NCBI GenBank assembly: GCA_944739405.2
Contig: OX123188.2
Location: forward strand, 62,825,251 to 62,889,250
Length of the DNA stretch: 64,000 nt
Source of the DNA: Euclidia mi
Taxonomy: Eukaryota; Arthropoda; Insecta; Lepidoptera; Erebidae
Direction of reading: 5' to 3'
Below, piece after piece: positions 33,424 to 43,278 of the stretch. The notes below the pieces were generated by a model that was given only the letters and a program-made list of their open reading frames with translations, was not told the DNA's origin and ran no database searches. Position numbers and translations under genes: made by a program. Every line of letters starts with the position of its first letter. Position 1 is the stretch's first letter.

Positions 33424-34403
33424 TTAACCAATATGGCTTACAGCGTGGAGTAAGCATACTTTCTTCTTTATCGTTTCTATCATTGGGATGTTACATTAAG
33501 TAAAGGTGGATGAAAAAAGCACAGAAAGTAAGTGTAAATATCTTCAATTTAGTCTTTAAATGCAAGAGAAGGAAATAACCCAGTAGTTCGTAAACATTTT
33601 AATCGAAAAAATTATACCCTCGTATGCGACAAGAGACCATTGTCGTCAATGTCAATAAAGGCTGACTTTTGGGCAATGAACCTTAGGCCTGGTTTCTTCA
33701 AAATCACTAGTCTGAATAGAATACTACTTCTTAAGTTTAACTTAATGGCGCTGACACACTTGAGCATTCACCTGTAACGTTCAGTCTCGCGAATGTTACA
33801 AAACAAATGAGTGTGTTTTAGCAAGCATTCTTTCATTTTCAACATTCGGGCGAGCCTTAGAATATAAATAATAATACATAGAATTCACGCTACAATGGCG
33901 GTTACACCCAATATATTTACTACACTTTGACTTATGATTTTAATCTAGGGAAGAATCTTCGTGGTTTGTCACTAATTTTAACTTAGAATTTTAACTTGAC
34001 TTGTGATGGGCTTACTCGGAATAAATATCGATAAATTATCGATAATGTTTACAATAGATCCTTAGATTTGGTTTATTCAGAATTAATTTCAGTAGAATGT
34101 TGATAAACTCTCGATATCGATAAATAAATTTTAACGTAGGAACAGACACTTGTGTGATTTATTAAACCTGTTCAAATTAAAATCTGCATTTTATTATTTA
34201 GAAACATCATTTGTTTATGTATCTTACTCTTACTCTAGAAATAATTCATTAGTGAAACTGAAGTAAATATATTGAGTAAAACTGCTGTTGTAGTGCGTTT
34301 TCTATATTTTTTCTATATTCTTCGGACTATTTGAATTTAGAGTGTTCGCTAGAATGATTGTGAAAATGTTCGTTGTATCAGCGCCATAAGATTACATACA
34401 TAC
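33424..34403. other. No gene seen
   Basis: AT-rich. Nothing recognised. Confidence 0.55.
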
Positions 34404-34640
34404 ATACATAGACTCACGCCTGTTTCCCCGAAGGGGTAGGCAGAGGCATATTAAACGCCCACTTTTCGCCAGTGTTTTGATCCCACGTAATAGGTGGCGA
34501 GCCTATTGTATATATTATTGGATATATATATTATATATTTTGTTTGCCAGAGCCTCGTCCGTTGATCGGCAGGTGCACCACTTGCAGGTGAGGTTGGCTT
34601 GCGTCCCTAAGTTCTTGGTGGGAACCCTATGCACCCCATA
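34404..34640 (-). repeat. SINE 3' portion and adjoining dispersed repeat
   Basis: AGACTCACGCCTGTTTCCCC, then GAAGGGGTAGGCAGAGGC, and CCCACGTAATAGGTGGCGAG match the inverted 3' half of the SINEs at 35484 and 36991. The tRNA head is missing. The second part (34545-34630) is a further repeat I cannot name. Confidence 0.6.
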
Positions 34641-35483
34641 AGATTACATTCGAGAGTTTTCTATATTTTACATTTATTCATAAAATTCACTGAAATCTGC
34701 ATGAAGACTCGACAAACATGAAATTAATGTAAATTAATAAATAACTCGTAGCTATATTAAAATTTACATTTTAAGTAAGGTTTTAGCGAGCTAGACAAAA
34801 TGCATTCTGAATTGAAAATAAGTAAATACGAGTAAAAATCTGTCAAAGTTACTTAGAGTCACGCAGTGTCGACTTTGTTAAATATAAAAGCCCAAAATGA
34901 TTATCATGATAAATTCTTTTATCTAAGTGGTCTATTCCCAGTCCTTAACGAAGAAGATCTTGCTTACCGTCGAATGGCCCGTGGTTCATACATTTCAGGC
35001 TTTTCAAAATAAATACCCGGCGGTAATTGGAACATAAGCTCTTGTATAAATATGGTGTGTTTCAGAAATAAAAAATCCTACCGTCTCTACGATAACTTGA
35101 TTTTTTCGTAATTAAAAATAAATTTGGAGGCAACTCGTGTAAATCACAGGGTCGCCATATCAAGGTAGTGTGTACGGGAGATAAGAAAACGACCGTGGTA
35201 CGATTGATGGTATTGCTCAATATTTCGTAAACGTATCCCGATGCCCTGAACAGAAATTTATTTTCAACCTAGATGTATCCCATAAGAATTATATATGAAT
35301 AAAAAACATTGTTGGTATTAACATGTTTCTAAAGTAATGAATATTTTTGTGGCAGCTAAAAAAACTCAAAAATCCTATTGCAAAACTCATAAGGAACTAG
35401 TTAAAGAACAGGTAGACCTAAAGTTACCAGGCAAAGCTATAGTTTATTGAAGTTTAGCTATTGCGAATCTGTAAAATATATAC
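34641..35483. other. No gene seen
   Basis: AT-rich. Nothing recognised. Confidence 0.55.
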
Positions 35484-35735
35484 TGCCTCGTTGGTCTCGC
35501 GGCATAAATGTGCGCGTGGGATTGGGAGGCCTCGGGTTCGATTTCCGGGTCGGGCAAAGTGTTTTTGGGTTTTTCCGTTAGGAAATTCTCAGTAGCAGAA
35601 CGGCGTCTGGTAATGTGCCTGGTACGGCAATAGGCTCGCCCCCTATTACGTGGGACCTAAAAATTCCTGGCGAAATGTGGGTCTAATATTACACCTCTGC
35701 CTACTCCTTCCCCGTGAGTCTATAAATATATAAAT
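35484..35735 (+). mobile_element. tRNA-derived SINE (plus)
   Basis: The head CTGCCTCGTTGGTCTCGCGG contains an A-box-like TTGGTCTCGCGG, and GGTTCGATTTC is the B box. The body includes CCCTATTACGTGGGACCTAA, and the tail CCCCGTGAGTCTATAAATA. It is the same family as 36991-37236 (inverted) and 52517-52745. Confidence 0.85.
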
Positions 35736-36990
35736 AAAATACAATAAAAATATGTACAGGGTGTAAAAAGACCCTTAACAAAAACTGAAATCCCATGTTG
35801 TACCCAAAGATACAAAGACAGTTGCACTGTACCTAGCTTTTACTTTTGTGTTTTTGATTTGTGCTTGCATAATAATTATCAAGGCGATCTTACAGGTGTG
35901 AAAAAAAGCATTCAAAAACATGATAACAGCGCGCGTTGATTCGCGACGCCTCGCCGTAGCACACACCGCTGCTGCCTGCCCAAAAGGTGGATATTAAGCT
36001 CATAATTTGAGTTACTCAGTGGACTTAAGAAAAGCTCGGGATGACTCGTAAATAATAGGTACAAACTTTGGCGTTATACGCAACATCGTTCAAATTCACG
36101 CGCCCGTGTTCTAAAATTTTGTAATTAATTAGCTTTCACACATTCGCGAATTGTATTCACCACATCATTAGACAGGCTAATGTGGTCGGCATGCGAGTCG
36201 GCGCCGGTATATCGTTTCAGTCAAACGCTACCCTCAGGTTATAATTATACTCACAGACCAATATGACTGCACTAAGTGAGCACAGCAGCTGACTATACTA
36301 ATTAAGTCGTCAGTACAACACGAATATTGAGCAGCATTAAAAAATTTCTGCTCACTGGACTGAACTGAACCGAAAGAAGAAAGATGCCACGAAGTAAAGG
36401 AATAGTAAATAGATGGCAATATATAGCATAGGTCGGGGCTACACGAGTTTCAATGCGCATCGCCGTCGATGTTGCATATTCATCTTCCATACACGCCAGT
36501 TCCATTTTGCCCACGAATTTCATAGAAAGCGGTTAAAACGCCGAACAGACAAAATGGTGGCTCAAACTAAAACTCGGCGTGCTTTTGTTTGCCAGTAGCG
36601 CCATCTATTGCGACGAAGCGGTGGTACTCCGCGCCGAGCAAAGTTTTAAGTGTTTACATTCCTGTTCTGTCGCTTTTTGCCAATTCTACTTAATGGGGAC
36701 GCAGGGAGTTTTCCAGCACCTCGTTTAATTTGGCCGCCGTGAATGTATCTTAGTGTTCATTTAATTCGTCAAAATTTTACTAAAACGTGGCTTACTTTGT
36801 GAAAGAAACAGCCCAAGTTTTGTTTCGTATGGTGATCGAAATTCAATGAATCTGTTTTATACATTTATCAAACTTAAGAAAAAAACCAAGAAAGAGGCGT
36901 AAATCTATATATATATATATTATATGTAACACAAAACCAATTATATTCAATGCATGGTCAATCATACATACATACATATACATACATATC
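35736..36990. other. No gene seen
   Basis: Mixed composition with a few moderately GC-rich patches (36175-36250 and 36590-36660). A TCAGT that could serve as an arthropod initiator occurs in TCGTTTCAGTCAAAC near 36215, but with no downstream gene. A (TA)n run lies at 36908-36921. Confidence 0.45.
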
Positions 36991-37236
36991 GTCACGCCTT
37001 TTATCCCCGAAGGGGTAGGCAGAGGTGTATTTTTACACCCACTTTTCGCCAGATATACTTTAGTCCCACGTAATAAGGGGCGAGCCTATTGCCGTACCGG
37101 GCACATTTCCAGCCTCCGTGCTGCTACTGAGAATTTCGTGACAGAAAAACCCAATAACACTGCACGACCCAGGAATCGAACCCGGGACCTCCCGATCCCA
37201 CGCGCACATTTATGCCGCGAGACCAACGAGGTAGTC
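36991..37236 (-). mobile_element. tRNA-derived SINE (minus)
   Basis: In inverse orientation it carries CTACCTCGTTGGTCTCGCGG (A box) and CCCGGGTTCGATTCCTGGG (B box), then the shared body and the tail GGGATAAAAGGCGTGAC. It is the mirror of the SINE at 35484, about 1.5 kb apart. Confidence 0.85.
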
Positions 37237-37444
37237 GTATAGGGTTTGATGTCGAGTTTTCCGTCTCTACGCAAAGATGGTATTTGCATCGTGTTATCCC
37301 TTACTCGCCTCTTACGACACCCACGGGAAGATAGCGGGTGGTGACACTTGTATTCTATGCCGACAACCACACGGCGACATGGTCAATCAAAAGTTTTCTT
37401 TTGATTATACCTATCATTAATATTACATACATATATACATAGAC

Positions 37445-37700
37445 TCACGCCTGTTTCCCAGAGGGGTAGGCAGAGACTACGGAACGCCATTTGCAACGAT
37501 CCTGACATACCTCTCTTGCTTCACTCACTCCCAACAAGTTTCTCATGTATGCTCTTCTGTTAAGGGTACTCCTGACTTGTTCTTTTTTCAGGATGTCTCC
37601 AATCTGGTCAGAGAACGTCCGCCTAGGTCTTCCCCTTTGTCCTGTCCCATTCACACTTGCCTTATATATCTTTTTGTCAGTCTATCGTCATCCATCCTCT
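37445..37700 (-). pseudogene. LINE (RTE-like) ORF C-terminus, copy 1
   Basis: The minus-strand frame has GTGQRGRPRRTFSDQIGDIL, STLNRRAYMRNLLGVSEARE and CQDRCKWRSVVSAYP, the last residues of an RTE-like RT protein. It is duplicated at 38614-38832 with a few substitutions. Together with the bases that follow (to about 37760) it preserves the uninterrupted version of the target into which the 38833-50629 insertion went. Confidence 0.65.
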
Positions 37701-38121
37701 CCATGTGCATCTCCAATATTATAGCTGCATATTAACGTATAAAAGTGCTGTGTTGATTTTATAGCGGTCAAATATAAATTGCTTTATTTCAGTTAAACAT
37801 CCAAATTGAAATTGAAAACATTAACCCTTCGTTTAACGTGTAGGTATTTGTATGCATATATTTTTTTCTTCTTAATAAGTTATTGTATAATTACATTACT
37901 TAGGTACTTATTTACTATCATTAATACCATAGCTCCTTGACATTGTTGTGTATAGTTATCACCAAACTTGTAGTTTTCTGAAGTCGTACCACCGAGCGCA
38001 GGACTTGAGCTCTGTATGAAATAAAAACATCGAACGTGGTCATAGAATAGTATGAACTATTCTCACTCTACAAAATCACATAAAATCTTTTGATACATGC
38101 ACGATAACATTATCAAACTAT
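37701..38121. other. No gene seen
   Basis: Contains TGCTGTGTTGATTTTATAGC (from about 37750), which recurs next to the PLE fragment at 51304. Otherwise AT-rich. Confidence 0.5.
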
Positions 38122-38149
38122 TTGGTCAATTACCTTCGCAAGAAACGCT

Positions 38150-38613
38150 TTCAACTACAAAATATGAAAATTCGGGAGGTACTCAAGCAAAAAGGTTACA
38201 AACACAATATGCGAAGTTCAAGGAAAAGGTCGAGACTGACTGAAGTGAACAGGGCGCCAGCGTTCATGCCCTACATAAAGGGAGTAACGGATAAAGTTGG
38301 AACAGTACTACAAAAATACTCCATTAAGACTGTATATAGTCCGTACTCCAAAGTAGCAAATCAACTGCGTACTCCAAAGGATCTCATCCCTTTTCAAACA
38401 CCAGGCGTGTACAAGGTGGATTGCAGCTATGGTAGTTCCTACATCGGGCAAACAAAAAGGACCATCGCCGAACGAGTTAAGGAACACATCACGGACGTCA
38501 AAAACCGACAAACCACCAAGTCGGCCATAGCTGAGCATTTGTTGTAGTCAGGATCCAATCACTGGATTGAGCTACATCGGCCCCAGGTTCTCTCCACAGA
38601 CCGTCACTATTTT
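38150..38613 (+). pseudogene. Penelope-like GIY-YIG fragment
   Basis: The frame carries RAPAFMPYIKGVTDKVGTVL, YSPYSKVANQLRTPKDLIPF and the nuclease core GVYKVDCSYGSSYIGQTKRT. A TAG follows AEHLL, where the 7377 relative reads glutamate. The same TAG is found in the copy at 51354, so the two share a dead ancestor. The PLE sequence stops at 38613 in DRHYF, directly abutting the second RTE-like fragment. Confidence 0.8.
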
Positions 38614-38832
38614 TCGCCATTTGCAACGATCCTGACATACCTCTCTTGCTTCACTCACTCCCATCAAGTTTCTCATGTATGCTCTTCTGTTAAGGGTACT
38701 TCTGACTTGTCCTTTTTTCAGGATATCTCCAATCTGGTCAGAGAACGTCCGCCTAGGTCTTCCCCTTTGTCCTGTCCCATTCACACTTGCCTTATATATC
38801 TTTTTGTCAGTCTATCGTCATCCATCCTCTCC
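38614..38832 (-). pseudogene. LINE (RTE-like) ORF C-terminus, copy 2
   Basis: It matches 37477-37700 closely. It is interrupted after CATCCTCTCC at 38832, where the large insertion begins. The expected continuation (ATGTGCATCTCC) resumes at 50640. Confidence 0.7.
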
Positions 38833-39104
38833 GGTATTCTCTCGTTTTCCATAAATTCATTTGCACTAATATTGTTTGCCATAATCATCCCCGATCATAA
38901 TATTTACTTGCACTATTATCATTTATACTAATAACGTTTGCCTTAACAACTCAACAGTGATAATTTTTATTTGCCATAAAATGACTTTCTATAACAACAT
39001 ATATCATAATAATTAGTTTCCATAAGTAACACATGTCATAATCGACTCTTGACATAATCAAAATTTGATATAATTATGAAAATAATACATAATATTGTTA
39101 GGTC

Positions 39105-39152
39105 GAAATTAATTATCGTTAACACGCCAACTCAGTGCATTCCGACTCGGAT
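39105..39152 (+). repeat. Unit preceding the TTAGG tract
   Basis: AATTAATTATCGTTAACAC and then GACTCGGATA lead into the telomeric repeats. The same 50 bp precede the TTAGG repeats at 50267. Confidence 0.8.
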
Positions 39153-39190
39153 AGGTTAGGTTAGGTTAGGTTAGGTTAGGTTAGGTTAGG
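39153..39190 (+). repeat. (TTAGG)n telomere-type repeat
   Basis: Seven consecutive TTAGG units. TTAGG is the insect telomeric repeat. Short GGTTAGGTTAGG remnants also separate the elements at 40411, 41031 and 48859, and three units lie at 50267-50282. Confidence 0.95.
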
Positions 39191-39813
39191 GTGAGTGAGA
39201 GGTCCTCCCCCCCGTGGGATCTCCACCTTGTCGTGGTGGGGGGGCTTAGTAACCGTGGATTGGTGACCCGCGGTGAAGCTAAGAGGGATCCAGGAGGGGA
39301 CGCTCCGCGTGGGCTTGACGGAGGCCTGCGCAGGATGCGTCCAAAGGGGCGGGTGCGAGGGACAGTTCTTCTGTCCCTCGCAGTCGGGTGCGGTCGCGGG
39401 AGGAGAGACGTGTCGGTGTTGCGTTGCCGCGCGCCCTATCTCCCGCGACCAAATGGAGGCGCACCATCGTTGCGTCGCGGTGGGGCCGCAGAGGAAGAGG
39501 AGATGCGGTGTTGCGTTGCCGTCCTCCCTATCCTCTGCGGCCGCTGAGTGTTTTGGCGGCGGAGCCCAACACCTTCATCCGCCGCCAAGGGGGTTTTGTT
39601 CGGGGCCCGCCTGATCATCTGGCGGGCCAATACCCGTCGGGGGGTAGTGACGAATGCTTATGCGAATCCCTACCCTCCGACACACGGGTACATGAGGAAC
39701 ACGGGTTGGTTTTTAGTCAGTAAGAGTCTGACAGTCCCCTTCGTCCTTCCCCCGGGGCGGAGGGACTCCATGAGGATTTTCCAACCCGATACCAAAAAAA
39801 AAAAAAAAAAAAA
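39191..39813 (+). mobile_element. Short SART-associated unit A1
   Basis: A GC-rich unit of about 0.6 kb runs from the C-run followed by GTGGGATCTCC to a 20-nt poly(A) (39794-39813). It is nearly the same as A2 and A3. It has no convincing ORF; its frames are shadows of stem-loop-rich DNA. Its last 200 bp share with the SART 3' UTR a GGCCCGCC/GGCGGGCC hairpin followed by GGTTTTTAGT. Its 5' end carries an extra GAGTGAGAGGTCCT. Confidence 0.7.
39392..39628 (+). ncRNA. Array of four GC-rich stem-loops in unit A1
   Basis: Perfect stems are 39392-39402 with 39440-39450 (GGTCGCGGGAG), 39484-39495 with 39531-39542 (GGCCGCAGAGGA), 39553-39563 with 39578-39588 (TTGGCGGCGGA) and 39604-39611 with 39621-39628 (GGCCCGCC). 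The first two have different stems but share the loop text CGGTGTTGCGTTGCCG and a CCCTAT before the 3' arm. This points to a functional RNA structure, plausibly the binding site for a SART ORF2 protein. The function is inferred. Confidence 0.55.
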
Positions 39814-40410
39814 GAGTGAGAGGTCCTGGAACGCCGTCGCCTCCTTCTGCGAAGCAGTCATGCTGAGCAAGGAGGCGGCGGAGCGGGAGAGGGAAATACA
39901 TCGCCCTCTCCCCAACCGTAGGTCCGGGCGTCGGGGACGTCGAACAAGAGACGACCTCCAACCACCCTAAATTTAGTGCCTGCGGACGGTGAGCGCTGGG
40001 GCTGCTCCCTGTCCGCCAAAAGGCGGGAGGCGGCGCGTGTCCTCGCCGCCTCCCAAGTAGCTTTGTGAGGTGATGGATGCTAGAAGTTTGATGGATGCAA
40101 GAAGTTTGATGGATGATTGCGAGATCATATGTAGACGGGGCCCGCCAACACAAACGGCGGGCCAATCCCGGGCGGGGTCTCGAGAAAGTATGCTAATCGC
40201 GGATCGCGTGACCCCGCCAACATACGGGACCCGTAGGGACACCGCGGTGGTTTTTAGTGGGTATGCCCCGAACGACTTTAGGGGAGAGCCTCCACATACC
40301 TCCTCCGCCAGTCCCAAGCCCAGCCGTTCTAATGGCTGGGTTGGCGGAGTTGAGATGACTCATAAGGAGAGTTTCCCACCGTAGTGAACAAAAAAAAAAA
40401 AAAAAAAAAA
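39814..40410 (+). mobile_element. 5'-truncated SART-type element B1
   Basis: It corresponds to 48262-48858 of the long element: the last 50-odd codons of ORF2, the 3' UTR and a poly(A) of about 21 nt. It starts directly at the end of A1's poly(A), with no TTAGG between. Confidence 0.85.
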
Positions 40411-40423
40411 GGTTAGGTTAGGG

Positions 40424-41030
40424 TCCCCCCCGTGGGATCTCCACCTTGTCGTGGTGGGGGGGCTTAGTAACCGTGGATTGGTGACCCGCGGTGAAGCTAA
40501 GAGAGATCCAGGAGGGGACGCTCCGCGTGGGCTTGACGGAGGCCTGCGCAGGATGCGTCCAAAGGGCGGGTGCGAGGGACAGTTCTTCTGTCCCTCGCAG
40601 TCGGGTGCGGTCGCGGGAGGAGAGGCGTGTCGGTGTTGCGTTGCCGCGCGCCCTATCTCCCGCGACCAAATGGAGGCGCACCATCGTTGCGTCGCGGTGG
40701 GGCCGCAGAGGAGGAGGAGATGCGGTGTTGCGTTGCCGTCCTCCCTATCCTCTGCGGCCGCTGAGTGTTTTGGCGGCGGAGCCCAACACCTTCATCCGCC
40801 GCCAAGGGGGTTTTGTTCGGGGCCCGCCTGACCATCTGGTGGGCCAATACCCGTCGGGGGGTAGTGACGAATGCTTATGCGAATCCCTACCCTCCGACAC
40901 ACGGGTACATGAGGAACACGGGTTGGTTTTTAGTCAGTAAGAGTCTGACAGTCCCCTTCGTCCTTCCCCCGGGGCGGAGGGACTCCATGAGGATTTTCCA
41001 ACCCGAAAACCAAAAAAAAAAAAAAAAAAA
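40424..41030 (+). mobile_element. Short SART-associated unit A2
   Basis: Preceded by GGTTAGGTTAGGG. It has the same 5' boundary as A1 and A3 within a few bases of the C-run, the same stem-loops, and a poly(A) at 41012-41030. Confidence 0.75.
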
Positions 41031-41043
41031 GGTTAGGTTAGGG

Positions 41044-41660
41044 TGGGGTCCCCCCCGTGGGATCTCCGCCTTGTCGTGGTGGGGGGGCTCAGTAACCGTG
41101 GATTGGAGCCCCGCGGTGAAGCTAAGAGGGATCCAGGAGGGGACGCTCCGCGTGGGCTTGACGGAGGCCTGCGCAGGATGCGTCCAAAGGGGCGGGTGCG
41201 AGGGACAGTTCTTCTGTCCCTCGCAGTCGGGCGCGGTCGCGGGAGGAGAGGCGTGTCGGTGTTGCGTTGCCGCGCGCCCTATCTCCCGCGACCAAATGGG
41301 GGCGCACCATTCGATGCGTCGCGGTGGGGCCGCAGAGGAAGAGGAGATGCGGTGATGCGTTGCCGTCCTCCCTATCCTCTGCGGCCGCTGGGTGTTTTGG
41401 CGGCGGAGCCCAACACCTTCATCCGCCGCCAAGGGGGTTTTGTTCGGGGCCCGCCTGACCATCTGGCGGGCCGATACCCGTCGGGGGGTTGCGACGTATG
41501 CTTGGGCGAAACCCGACCCTCCGACATACGGGTACGTGAGGAATACGGGTTGGTTTTTAGTCAGTAAGAGTCTGACAGTCCCCTTCGCCCTTCCCCCAGG
41601 GCGGAGGGACTCCATGAGGATTTTCCAACCCGACACCAAAAAAATAAAAAAAAAAAAAAG
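41044..41660 (+). mobile_element. Short SART-associated unit A3
   Basis: Preceded by GGTTAGGTTAGGG. It is more diverged than A1 and A2 over its 3' third (GGTTGCGACGTATGCTTGGG region) but the stem-loop arms are kept. The poly(A) 41638-41660 carries one T and abuts the long element directly. Confidence 0.75.
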
Positions 41661-41820
41661 TGTGGGGTGCGTGTCAGAAACCTCCGCGTGGTGCACCCCG
41701 GGCAACGTGAGTAGCAAGCTGCTGCTCGCGGCTAATTCTGACAGTGGGCGGACGGTGGGTCGAACTCCGACTACCGTCCGGTTACCAACGCGTAATCCCG
41801 ACTCTTTCGGGACCGCGGGT

Positions 41821-42505
41821 CTTCGGGCTGCGAGCAAGACAAGCTCTCTAAAAAATTACCCGGAATTGGGGGTCCTTCGGGCCCCGCTTCCACCCGTTCC
41901 CGTACGGCTCCTTTTGGGGTCTTGCGGGGACACTTGGGCGGGCGGGCTCGCTTCCTGCGCCTTTTGTGGGTTGCGGGCATGGTCGAACTCCGGCCACCGT
42001 TCGGTCAACGCGTTAGCAGGGGGCTTTTTGGCCTCCTGCCCGCGAGTCTTCGGGCTGCGAGCAAGACAAGCTCACTAAAAAATCACCCGGAATTGGGGGT
42101 CCTTCGGGGCCCCGCTTCCACCCCGTTCCCGTATGGCTCCTTTTGGGGTCTTGCGGGGACACTTGGGCGGGCGGGCTCGCATCCTGCGCCTATTGTGGGT
42201 TGCGGGCATGGTCGAACTCCGGCCACCGTTCGGTCAACGCGTTAGCAGGGGGCTTTTTGGCCTCCTGCCCGCGGGTCTTCGGGCTGCGAGCAAGACAAGC
42301 TCACTAAAAAATCACCCGGAATTGGGGGTCCTTCGGGGCCCCGCTTCCACCCCGTTCCCGTACGGCTCCTTTTGGGGTCTTGCGGGGACACTTGGACGGG
42401 CGGGCTCGCTTCCTGCGCCTTTTGTGGGTTGCGGGCATGGTCGAACTCCGGCCACCGTCCGGTCAACGCGTTAGCAGGGGGCTTTTTGGCCTCCTGCCCG
42501 CGGGT
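41821..42505 (+). repeat. Three tandem repeats of about 229 bp in the SART 5' UTR
   Basis: Copies start at CTTCGGGCTGCGAGCAAGAC 41821, 42048 and 42277, with a partial fourth at 42506 (periods 227, 229 and 229). Each contains GGAATTGGGGGTCCTTCGG and ends in TTTTTGGCCTCCTGCCCGCG. Tandem 5' UTR repeats often carry internal promoters in retrotransposons. Confidence 0.9.
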
Positions 42506-42784
42506 CTTAGGACTAAGAGGGAGGAAACGTCACTAAAAAGTTACCAAAGAGTGACGCTTGCGCTGCTTGTCTCCGCGGGACTCCACCCGTGGGGACTGTC
42601 GGCGGGCGGTGTCACCTTTTGCGGCGCCGCTCCTTTGCAGTGTCCCTGTTGGACACTGCCTTCACGTCCCTCCCGGTACTCCTCTGGTCATCAGAGGGGA
42701 CACGGGACGGGACATTGACGGGCTTGGTGTGTACTCACCCTACCGCCAAGCAGACAGCGGGGTTGTCTTTCTTCTTCCGTCTTC

Positions 42785-42970
42785 GGACGCTTTTTATTTT
42801 TAAATTTTTGGTTTGTTTCGTTTTGTTTTCGTTTTATTTACTTTAGGTTTTATTTTTTCTCTTTTTGTTTTACTTTTGTACCTTTTATTTTACCTTTTGT
42901 TTTTGTTTTTATTTTACTATTTTAGTTTTTCTCTCTTTTCCCTTCTTTCGTTCTTCCCCCCCTGACCCGA
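42785..42970 (+). other. T-rich tract in the SART 5' UTR
   Basis: About 185 bp of TTTT-dominated sequence with interspersed G and A, inside otherwise GC-rich element DNA. No open frame of substance. Function unknown. Confidence 0.7.
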
Positions 42971-43278
42971 TGTCACCGTCACCCCAATCTCGTAATCCCG
43001 TAGTTTGCAGTGTCTGTGGTCACGTCTCGCGGCTCTCCACGGGACCGAGGGTCTTGGCTTAACCGCCCGGACCGCGTGCAAGGTAAGCACTATAAAAATC
43101 CCCTAATCTCAAGTTGCTGCCGCACGGCGAGGAGATGCGTGGCTGACAGGGAGGTCAGTCTCTAGTGCGGTCCCCTCAGAGCACCAGCCGCCGCCCTTGA
43201 GGTATTAGGCTTACCCGGGTATAGCGGGATCTCTGCCCGGGTGGACTTTTTATTTCTCCCGCACTCGTGGGTTTTTAT

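Noticed and set aside
39191..41660. Long open frames on both strands in the A units
   Set aside because: The frames are GC-rich shadows over stem-loops. They change between copies and show no known domain.
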